Shown: positions 1 to 5,631 of the stretch, in pieces | How the letters are laid out: every line of letters starts with the position of its first letter | How positions within the stretch are numbered: the first letter of the stretch is position 1 | Assembly: GCA_937858455.1 (NCBI GenBank) | Contig: CALLYN010000323.1 | Span: 1-7,499, forward strand | Source of the DNA: an uncultured Kouleothrix sp. | GTDB lineage: Bacteria > Chloroflexota > Chloroflexia > Chloroflexales > Roseiflexaceae | DNA: 7,499 bases | Reading direction: 5' to 3' | Made by a program: the position numbers and the translations under genes | Notes under the pieces: model-generated | The model's input: the letters and a program-made list of their open reading frames with translations, nothing else | Database searches by the model: none | Told to the model about the DNA's origin: nothing

Positions 1-2
1 TA

Positions 3-3000
3 TTCCACGGCGGCTACGGCGCGCCCGGGCAGAGCGCGCCGCCCGTGCCGCTCGCTCGCGCGCGCCTGCTGATCGGCACCTACGAGTGGTTCGACGCCTG
101 CACGCGCGCCTGGCAGACCCACATCGCCTGGCTGGCGCAGGTCCGCCTGGTCGTGGCCGACGAGATGCACATGCTCGGCGACCCGACCCGCGGGCCGGCG
201 CTGGAAGGCGGGCTCAGCCGCCTCACGCGTCTCAACCCGGACGTCGACGTGCTGCCGATGAGCGCGACCGCGGGAAACCTGGACGAGATCGCGTTCTGGC
301 TGAGCAATCTCCTGCCGCGGCGCCCGGCCGCGCGCGCCTACCGGTCGACCTGGCGGCGCTTCCCGCTGGAGTGGTCGATCCGCCGCGTGGAGCGCGCCAA
401 AGACAAGCCCGCGCTGCTCGCCGAGGATGTCGCGCCGGTGGTCGCGTTGGGCGGGCGCGCGCTGGTGTTCGTCCAGAGCCGGGCCCGGGCCGCAGCCGTG
501 GCGGCCGCGCTCGCGAAAGCGGGGTTCCGCGCCGGCTTTCACCACGCCGGGCGCTCGCGCGCGGCTCGGCAGCAGGCCGAGGGCGATTTTCGTATGGGGG
601 CGACCCAAGTGCTGGTGGCCACCGGCACAGTCGGTATGGGCGTTGACCTGCCGCAGATCCGCAAGGTGATCATCTACGACGCCCAGCGCTGGGGCAGCGG
701 CGGATGGAAGCCGCTGGGGCTAAACGAGCTGCGCCAGCTCGGCGGCCGCGGCGCGCGCGATGGGGCCGGCGAGGTGGTCGTCTATGTTGCCGCGTGGCAG
801 CCCACACCGGACCTAGTGGCGCCGGACGAGGCCATCCTGTCGGCCCTCGGCGATGCGCGCCACCTCGCGGCCCAGCTCGTCGTCGAGGTGGCCAGCCACC
901 TGGCGACGACGCCGGAACAACTCGCGCGCGTCTTCGCGCGCAGTCTATCGGCGACCCAGCGCCGGCTCCCCGACGTGCGGCAGGCGATCGACACCATGCT
1001 GGCCGCCCACATGTTGGCCGAGACACGCGATGGCGACGGCCCCGCGCGCCTGGTCGCGACGCGGCTCGGCTCCATCGCGGTGCGCCACTTCCTCGCGCCC
1101 GAGACTGTGCTGATGCTGAATACGACGCTCGCAGCCGACGACGCGGTAAACTACACCTTCTTCGACCTGCTGCTACTCGCGGCGCTGCACGTCGAGCCGC
1201 GGCTGACGGTCGATTTCGAGGAGCTGGAGCAGCTCCGCGCGGCGCTGCGCGCGGCGCGGAGCACGCTGCTCGCAGCCGGGCTCAGCGACCTGCTAGGCCG
1301 GCTTGACCTGCCGCCATCCGCGCTGCTCAGCGCTATCAAGAGCGCCCTGGTTGCGCGCGCCTGGACCCGGCTGGGCAGCGCCGCGGCCGTCGCGGACGAG
1401 CTGGACTGTACCGAGTCGGACGTGGACCGTGTCGTCGAGGCCACGCACCGGGTGCTGCTGGCCATGGCGGCGATTGCCGCGGTGGAGGAAAACGCCGAAG
1501 TATGGGTGTCTCCAACAGAGACACCCACGCTCGCCGAGCGGCTAAAAGCGCTGGCGCGGATGGTGGCGGCAGGGCTGGACTGCGGGCCGGCGACGCTGAC
1601 GCTCATCGAGGGCATCGGCCCAATTATGTCCTGGCGCCTGATGGAGGCCACGGTCGACGGCGTAGCCATCGCCGATGTCGAGACCCTGGCGCTGGCCGAG
1701 CCTGCCGACCTGGCGGAGGTCGAGCAGCTCAGCGCCGCGCGGGCTGAGCGCTGGATCGCCCGGGCCCAGGCGCTGGTCGCAGGTGGCGTCTCGGCGCGTC
1801 GCTACGAGGAGTTCGACGCGCCGCGCGCCTCCGTCGCGGAAACTGCCTCCGCGCAGCGCCCACTTGGTGGCGACTACCGGCTGCTGCGCGCGCTCCACCT
1901 CCAGGTCCACGCCGATGGCGAGCGCTACGCGGTCAGCGGCGGCTCGGAGCCGCGGACCGTGCAACTCGCCGGCAGCGGCTGGCGATGCGACTGCCCTGAC
2001 GAGACCGCACCCGGCGGCATGTGTAAGCACCTCCTGGCGGTTCGGCTGCACCGCGGCGACGCCGAGCTGCGGGCGCGGATCGAGGCGATCAGCGCGGCGG
2101 CAGGCGCGCCGCTCGCACTTCAGGATCTCTACTTCCGCGCGGCGCAGGAGGCGCGGCTGCGCGCCCAGGGCCGCCAGCCCCGCGCCGAGTGGCTGCCGCC
2201 CAGCCCGCAGGACCGGCTAGCGTTTGCCGAACATGTGCTCCGCCTGATTGACCGGTTCGGCGGCGAGCGCGAGCACGCAGCCGTCGAAGAAGCTGTCAGG
2301 GCGGCGCTGCCGGACAGCGCGCCGCAGCTTAGCGCCGTGATCTGGCTGCTGCGCGACCTCGCGCTGATCGTCGACGCCGACAAGCGACTCCGGCTGACCC
2401 CGCTCGGCCAGGCGGTTGCAGCGAGCGGCGCGCCGCTGGCCTTTCTCGGCGGCGTGGCGCGCCTCGTTCGCGATCTGCTGACGGTCGACGCGGACGACGA
2501 GACCCTCGGCGCGCTCACCGACCTGGACCTGCTGCTGATCTGGCACCTGGCCGCGGCTCAGACGCCGCGCCTCAAGCGGGCAAGCAGCGCGCTCGCCGAG
2601 GAGGTTGACCAGGCGATCCGGGCGCTCAGCGCGCGCGAGCGGCCGGCACTCTGGAGCTGGATCGGCGGCGACGCTCGCCAGTCGCGGGCCGGCGAGCTGC
2701 TTGGCAGCCTGGGCGTGCAGCGGCCAGGCAAGTATGGGGGCGGCGCCGACGCGTGGGCGCGCGAGTACGCCTACCTCGCGGCCTGGCACGCGCTGCTGCT
2801 CGCCGAGCGGCTGCGCGGGACAAGTCCGGCGGAGCTGGGCAAGCGCCACAAAATTGGGCGCCTGGCCGGCGAGGACGCGCGCTGGCGCGAGGCGGTGCGT
2901 TGGGGCCTGAGCGGCATCATGGTCGCCATCACGCCGGCAACACTGGCGGACCATCTGGACGAACTGGGCGCGGACGGCGAGAGGCGCGCGCGAGTCGGGC

Positions 3001-3083
3001 GGATTCTTGAGCGCATCCACGAGCGGATCGCCGTGCTCGGCGAAAAGCTGGGCGTGGTTGACGCGCCGTCGGCGAGGAGGTAA
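3..3083 (+). CDS. Ski2/Hel308-like superfamily 2 helicase with C-terminal SWIM zinc finger (5' partial)
   Basis: An ATP-dependent nucleic-acid helicase or translocase, presumably cytoplasmic. The frame is open to the left edge. The Walker A motif is not seen and must lie upstream, so the GTG at 45 is unlikely to be the true start. Numbering from that GTG: a motif Ib-like ARLLIGTYEW (about 5-15), motif II DEMH (39-42), motif III SAT (73-75), motif V ATGTVGMGVDLP (192-203) and motif VI QLGGRGAR (231-238). A winged-helix/ratchet-like region follows, then a helix-hairpin-helix IEGIGP near 520-526, as in Hel308. A SWIM finger CxC...CxH uses C648, C650, C660 and H662. About 350 further residues look helical or winged-helix-like and match nothing I recognise. 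Motifs II to VI look intact, so activity is likely. It is first in a probable operon with the next two genes. Family level is secure; substrate (DNA or RNA) and pathway are not. Confidence 0.9.
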   Translation, partial: FHGGYGAPGQSAPPVPLARARLLIGTYEWFDACTRAWQTHIAWLAQVRLVVADEMHMLGDPTRGPALEGGLSRLTRLNPDVDVLPMSATAGNLDEIAFWLSNLLPRRPAARAYRSTWRRFPLEWSIRRVERAKDKPALLAEDVAPVVALGGRALVFVQSRARAAAVAAALAKAGFRAGFHHAGRSRAARQQAEGDFRMGATQVLVATGTVGMGVDLPQIRKVIIYDAQRWGSGGWKPLGLNELRQLGGRGARDGAGEVVVYVAAWQPTPDLVAPDEAILSALGDARHLAAQLVVEVASHLATTPEQLARVFARSLSATQRRLPDVRQAIDTMLAAHMLAETRDGDGPARLVATRLGSIAVRHFLAPETVLMLNTTLAADDAVNYTFFDLLLLAALHVEPRLTVDFEELEQLRAALRAARSTLLAAGLSDLLGRLDLPPSALLSAIKSALVARAWTRLGSAAAVADELDCTESDVDRVVEATHRVLLAMAAIAAVEENAEVWVSPTETPTLAERLKALARMVAAGLDCGPATLTLIEGIGPIMSWRLMEATVDGVAIADVETLALAEPADLAEVEQLSAARAERWIARAQALVAGGVSARRYEEFDAPRASVAETASAQRPLGGDYRLLRALHLQVHADGERYAVSGGSEPRTVQLAGSGWRCDCPDETAPGGMCKHLLAVRLHRGDAELRARIEAISAAAGAPLALQDLYFRAAQEARLRAQGRQPRAEWLPPSPQDRLAFAEHVLRLIDRFGGEREHAAVEEAVRAALPDSAPQLSAVIWLLRDLALIVDADKRLRLTPLGQAVAASGAPLAFLGGVARLVRDLLTVDADDETLGALTDLDLLLIWHLAAAQTPRLKRASSALAEEVDQAIRALSARERPALWSWIGGDARQSRAGELLGSLGVQRPGKYGGGADAWAREYAYLAAWHALLLAERLRGTSPAELGKRHKIGRLAGEDARWREAVRWGLSGIMVAITPATLADHLDELGADGERRARVGRILERIHERIAVLGEKLGVVDAPSARR
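1503..1527. repeat. Perfect 10-bp inverted repeat inside the helicase gene
   Basis: TGGGTGTCTC (1503-1512) and GAGACACCCA (1518-1527) are exact inverse complements around a 5-base loop. The repeat falls where the protein reads VWVSPTETPT, a likely linker between the winged-helix region and the helix-hairpin-helix region. The codons here are less GC-rich than around them. No T-tract follows, so it is not a standard terminator. It could be a small inserted palindrome or chance. Confidence 0.5.
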
Positions 3084-3086
3084 GCG

Positions 3087-3359
3087 TTGGTGTTGAGCAG
3101 GCCAGAACTGGTCGGTTATAGCTTCCACCATGCTGGGAGGCTGATGATCAACCACATGCCCGTGCAGGATTATGTGGCGCGCAAAGACGGCGAGAGTGTC
3201 GATCGGTTCCATGTGTTTTTCGCAGCCGGCGTCTGGAACGCCTGGATCGCCGATACCGTATCAGAAGCGACCATCCGCAGGCGCCGCGCCTTCGCGGCGG
3301 CACTGACGGGAGACGAGCAAGCGGCGCCGTTCCCGCCGGCTGCTATGCAGCCGGCTTAG
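3087..3359 (+). CDS. Small protein of unknown function in helicase operon
   Basis: I do not recognise this 90-residue protein. The helicase stop (TAA 3081-3083) is followed within 3 bases by TTG (3087), then GTG (3090) and TTG (3093) in the same frame. A strong Shine-Dalgarno GAGGAGG at 3074-3080, inside the helicase 3' end, sits 6 bases before the TTG and 9 before the GTG, so either could be the start. The protein is soluble-looking, with no signal peptide or membrane segment. A conserved-looking core (VGYSFHHAGRLMINHMPVQD, then DRFHVFFAAGVWNAWI) is rich in His, Phe and Trp, and an arginine patch RRRRAF follows. The tail is low-complexity Ala/Pro and is encoded by a hairpin. Expression is probably coupled to the helicase. 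Coding is supported by the ribosome binding site, spacing and G/C third positions. Confidence 0.6.
   Translation: MVLSRPELVGYSFHHAGRLMINHMPVQDYVARKDGESVDRFHVFFAAGVWNAWIADTVSEATIRRRRAFAAALTGDEQAAPFPPAAMQPA
3335..3355 (+). promoter_or_regulatory. Perfect 9-bp hairpin ending at the stop of the small ORF
   Basis: GCCGGCTGC (3335-3343) and GCAGCCGGC (3347-3355) pair perfectly around a TAT loop. The TAG stop of the small ORF follows at 3357-3359, and the next gene starts at 3379. There is no T-run after it, only a purine-rich ribosome binding region. It could be a weak terminator, an RNA-processing or stability element, or a control on the third gene of the operon. It is clearly present; its role is inferred. 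Confidence 0.55.
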
Positions 3360-3378
3360 CGACAAAAGGGGAAAGTGT

Positions 3379-3933
3379 ATGCCAATCTACCTGGCGAACA
3401 AGCGCACATCGCAGGCCAATCTGCGGCAGCAGTACGGGAATGGGGCGATCATCGACGTGACGTCGCGAGGGAGCGAGCCGTGGGTCAAATTCAGCCCGTT
3501 CTACCCGCACGGCGGCATTCCCGTGCCGTTCACGCCGGGCCGCACGGCGGCCAGCGTCGAGGCGATCTGGCAGGGGCTGAAGATCTTCGAGCACCAGGAC
3601 ATCGACGAGGCGCTGCTCGACGACATGACCTTTCACCGGCGCAAGCGCGGCGGGCCGGCGCGCGGCCAGGTCCTGGGCCACCGCGCAGGGATTGGTGGCG
3701 AGCGGCTGCTTGGCTATGCCGAGGCCCGGCGACTGATCTACCTCCCAGCCTACCGCTGGGTGCTGGAGCACTGCGTTGGCGACCTGGTCGAGCGCCTGCG
3801 CAAGCTCAGTGCGGACAGACCGGTGACGCTGCTCGACTACGACACGAACGCCGACATCAACAACCTGGCAAAGCCGCTGTCGCACGCGGCGCTGATCATC
3901 GAGTACCTTATAGGCACGGAAACCGGCACTTAA
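3379..3933 (+). CDS. DUF6939-like protein, possible distant NADAR-fold member; C-terminus probably altered by insertion
   Basis: A 184-residue soluble protein. The ATG at 3379 has GGGG (3368-3371) 7 bases upstream. The family name DUF6939 is from memory and tentative. The N-terminal half reads like the NADAR (YbiA-type) signature: FSPFYP (38-43) resembles FSNFYP, and SVEAIWQGLKIF (59-70) resembles SEHYFQAQKF. E61, Q65 and K68 fall where NADAR proteins keep Glu, Gln and Lys. The C-terminal LLDYDTNADINN (151-162) and SHAALIIEYL (168-177) resemble the closing NADAR segments. NADAR proteins are N-glycosidases; some remove ADP-ribose from guanine in DNA as antitoxins to DarT1-type toxins, and YbiA acts on riboflavin intermediates. 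No toxin is visible here. The stop lies at the edge of a transposon, so the last residue or two and the stop may not be native. Good as a real gene, moderate for the fold. Confidence 0.75.
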   Translation: MPIYLANKRTSQANLRQQYGNGAIIDVTSRGSEPWVKFSPFYPHGGIPVPFTPGRTAASVEAIWQGLKIFEHQDIDEALLDDMTFHRRKRGGPARGQVLGHRAGIGGERLLGYAEARRLIYLPAYRWVLEHCVGDLVERLRKLSADRPVTLLDYDTNADINNLAKPLSHAALIIEYLIGTETGT

Positions 3934-3977
3934 CAGGTGAGAGGGGCGATCCTGATTCAGTGGCTTTAGCTCAATGG

Positions 3978-4006
3978 TTGCACAGACGTTCTATTCATGA
4001 TATTAT
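3978..4006 (+). promoter_or_regulatory. Candidate sigma-70-type promoter for tnpB
   Basis: TTGCAC (3978-3983) and TATTAT (4001-4006) are separated by exactly 17 bases in an AT-rich patch that stands out from the GC-rich surroundings. The -10 is 5/6 to consensus, but the -35 shares only TTG. Transcription would start near 4013, which is the A of the apparent tnpB ATG, so the message would be leaderless. Low to moderate confidence. Confidence 0.35.
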
Positions 4007-4023
4007 TTCTTTATGAAAGAAAT
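4005..4023. repeat. 8-bp hairpin with the tnpB ATG in its loop
   Basis: ATTTCTTT (4005-4012) and AAAGAAAT (4016-4023) are perfect inverse complements, and the 3-base loop (4013-4015) is exactly ATG, the apparent start codon of tnpB. IS200/IS605 ends carry subterminal hairpins recognised by the TnpA transposase, so this could be the left-end hairpin or a device affecting translation. The structure is seen directly; its role is inferred. Confidence 0.55.
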
Positions 4024-5209
4024 CCTCTCCACATGAACCGTATGCTGTAAGCTCACTGTTGATGCGTCGACCGATGACGCATTACGCGAGACACAGGCTG
4101 TCTTTAACGCGGCAGCAAGCTATTGTGCGAGGATCTCATGGGAACAGGGTATCACGAACAAAAACAAGCTCCATCACATCGTCTACGGCCCAACCCGAGC
4201 CATCTATGGACTGGGTGCGCAATTGGCCTGCTGTGCCACGGATAAGGCTGCCGAAGCTGTACGGGCCGTACGCGCGGCTCCTGAACGACGGGACAAACAG
4301 ACTGATCAACTCATCCCCAAAACCTGCCCGGCCTTCGACGCCGATAGTAGCATTCGCTACGACGCGCGGACCTATCGGCTGATGAGCCTGGATCGGGTCA
4401 GTCTGAACACGCTGACAGGTCGCGTAATAGGACAGCTTGCCTTGGGCGACTTCCAGCGACGCTACCTGTACGATACCTCCTGGAAAATTGGTGGCGCGGA
4501 ATTATTGCGCCGTGACAACGTGTGGTATTTGTGCATTACCCAATCGAAAGCCGCACCCGATCCTGATGAGCCGACAGGCTATCTGGGCGTTGACCTGGGA
4601 CTGGTGAACGTGGCGGCTGACTCGGATGGTGAGGTATACAGCGGCGCACAGATACAGACAGTCCGAGAACGACGTTTCAAGCATCGCCGCCGCCTGCAAC
4701 TGGCAAACACCCGCCGCGCACGCTGGCGATTGCGCCGGAACGCTCGGCGCGAACATCGCTTCCAGAAAGCTGTCAATCACCGCATCAGCAAGGCGCTCGT
4801 TCAAAAGGCGCACGCGACCCGTAAGGCAATCGCTCTGGAGGATTTAAGCAGAATCCGCGAGCGAGTAACGGTTCAACGGGAGCAGCGACGTGTGCGCCAT
4901 TCCTGGGCATTTCGGCAATTACGCACGTTTATCAACTACAAGGCGCGGCTGGCCAGCGTGTATGTGGTTCACATCGACGCACGCAACACATCTAGTACCT
5001 GTGCAATGTGTGGCTACTGCGATAAACGAAACCGGCCTGACCAAGCCCGCTTCCGGTGTCTTCAATGCGGCCATACTGCCGCCGCAGACACAAACGCTGC
5101 TGTGAATATTGCTCGTGTGGCTGCTGTCAACCAGCCAATTGTGTCGCTCCTGAGCCAGAGCATCGAAAGAGCAGATACAAGCCCAGGTGCTAAAGCGCTG
5201 GGTTGTTGA
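4013..5209 (+). pseudogene. tnpB: TnpB RNA-guided nuclease with a stop at codon 8
   Basis: TnpB proteins are guide-RNA-directed DNA nucleases, ancestors of Cas12, that help IS605-type elements persist. The frame from ATG 4013 reads MKEILST, then TGA (4034-4036), then TVCCKLTVDAS onward without another stop, 398 codons in all, the usual TnpB size. The TVxCKL segment is typical of a TnpB N-terminus, so the stop is probably a recent mutation. No ATG, GTG or TTG follows in frame until TTG 4223, which would drop the N-terminal domain. Numbered from that TTG, the RuvC residues are present: D124 in GVDLGL, E206 in ALEDLS and D289 in ADTNAA. The zinc ribbon has C260/C263 and C279/C282. A basic segment (about 150-180) contacts nucleic acid in this family. 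Base composition is less GC-rich than its neighbours. Family certain; functionality doubtful. Confidence 0.85.
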
Positions 5210-5232
5210 CTCACTACATCAACGGCACCTGG
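5183..5232 (+). ncRNA. Candidate omega RNA 3' scaffold / right-end hairpin of the TnpB element
   Basis: CCAGGTGC (5183-5190) pairs perfectly with GCACCTGG (5225-5232). Nested inside, GTTGA (5205-5209, containing the tnpB stop) pairs with TCAAC (5219-5223). In TnpB elements the guide RNA is made from the tnpB 3' end plus the right end of the element, with the guide taken from the flanking DNA, so position and fold fit. No RNA-specific consensus can be checked here. If the element ends at 5223 or 5228, part of the outer stem would lie in the flank, which weakens the case. Confidence 0.35.
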
Positions 5233-5280
5233 CCCGCAGAAATGGACGGAGACGATGCAGCCGCTGCGCATTCGCAATAG
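5229..5280 (+). pseudogene. Possible displaced C-terminal tail of the NADAR-like gene
   Basis: Joining the NADAR-like gene at its GGCAC (3925-3929) to the GGCAC at 5224-5228 keeps the frame and replaces the stop by the sequence TWPAEMDGDDAAAAHSQ before a TAG at 5278-5280. The restored protein would be 200 residues rather than 184. The tail is GC-rich like the host genes, unlike the transposon. This is inference from the junction; uninterrupted homologues would settle it. Confidence 0.35.
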
Positions 5281-5377
5281 CCGGCAAGTGGAGTGGCGGC
5301 CGGGCGGCGCCTTCTTCCTGTGGAACAAAAACCAAACACGGGGAGACACTGAGATTCACCGCCCGCTTTGTGCTTAA
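5255..5377 (+). CDS. Short unknown ORF (40 residues), possibly a truncated gene
   Basis: ATG 5255 to TAA 5375 encodes a 40-residue peptide starting MQPLRIRNSRQVEWRPGGAF. I do not recognise it. A GGAG at 5248-5251 is only 3 bases upstream, rather close. Codon composition in the first 30 residues is host-like, and the sequence (VEWRPGGAFFLWNKN) is less biased than random GC-rich translation. Its stop lies in the loop of a hairpin. It overlaps the proposed displaced tail of the NADAR-like gene by 26 bases, as a next gene in the operon might. It may be the 5' remnant of a larger gene cut by the events that brought in IS21, or not coding at all. Confidence 0.3.
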   Translation: MQPLRIRNSRQVEWRPGGAFFLWNKNQTRGDTEIHRPLCA

Positions 5378-5385
5378 AGCGGCGG
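5359..5385. terminator. Strong hairpin, terminator-like but without a T-tract
   Basis: CCGCTTT (5363-5369) pairs with AAAGCGG (5376-5382) around a 6-base loop, and a further CCG/CGG closes the base after a one-base bulge at 5362. The stem is about 10 pairs. Neither strand has a following T-run, so intrinsic termination is uncertain. It sits between the short ORF and the IS21 element, in a stretch (5378-5473) where I see no gene. Confidence 0.35.
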
Positions 5386-5605
5386 CATAGCAGAGGACTC
5401 GTCAGTAATCGCTTTCTGTGTCGCTTCGTTTCGTATGCCTTGCAATATCACTGAGGCGTCTTCCGAATTCAATTGTCCAGAAGGGTCAGCTCTAGTCCGA
5501 CCCCGGCACCGCTCCAACTGTGTCCAACGACGCAGTAAACTAGAACCTCATGACGATTAGAACTTTCCCTTCGCGGCTCACACGCTTTGCCCCGCCTCCC
5601 CGTAC

Positions 5606-5631
5606 CATGGCCCTCAGAAGGAGGGGCCATG
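5606..5631 (+). promoter_or_regulatory. Hairpin covering the istA start codon and ribosome binding site
   Basis: CATGGCCC (5606-5613) and GGGCCATG (5624-5631) are perfect 8-bp inverse complements. The right arm contains the istA ATG (5629-5631), and the 10-base loop holds most of the Shine-Dalgarno AAGGAGG (5618-5624). Such a stem would limit transposase translation. Start-codon sequestration is a known strategy of other insertion sequences (IS10, IS200), but I infer it here. Confidence 0.55.

Larger units (their letters stand above)
3930..5228 (+). mobile_element. IS200/IS605-type element carrying only tnpB
   Basis: The body is tnpB with no tnpA (Y1 transposase) beside it, as in IS1341-type elements that depend on a partner for movement. 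A short AT-rich leader of lower GC than the host genes precedes tnpB, and the right end has a nested stem-loop. GGCAC occurs at 3925-3929 just outside the left limit and again at 5224-5228. Removing one copy plus the interval joins two host-like sequences in frame. That fits family members whose right-end cleavage sequence equals the target sequence, but GGCAC is an unusual target because known ones tend to be AT-rich. The element is well supported; its exact ends are tentative. Confidence 0.65.

Noticed and set aside
1220..1236. GGAGCTG/CAGCTCC inverted repeat in the helicase gene
   Set aside because: Only 7 bp, and made of common GAG, CTG and CAG codons for an amphipathic helix, so codon usage explains it.
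2217..3212. Long minus-strand open frame (331 codons) opposite the helicase 3' end
   Set aside because: It is a shadow of the strongly biased helicase frame, has no recognisable motif, and crosses the small ORF. Its residue mix (Arg, Gln, Pro, Ala) is typical of antisense frames in GC-rich genes.
3962..3992. tRNA-like segment with TAGCTCAATGGTT resembling a tRNA D-arm
   Set aside because: No acceptor-stem partner, anticodon arm or T-arm (no GTTCRANNC) follows, and the region is better explained as the leader of the TnpB element.
3375..4016. Plus-strand open frame overlapping the NADAR-like gene in another frame
   Set aside because: It lies almost wholly over the better-supported gene, is Arg/Gly/Ala-rich, and runs into the transposon leader. 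It has no family resemblance.
4033..4050. Alternative tnpB start at ATG 4033 with a one-base frameshift near 4048
   Set aside because: It would need an indel and skips TVCCKL, which looks like the conserved TnpB N-terminus in the frame of ATG 4013. A single stop codon is the simpler explanation.
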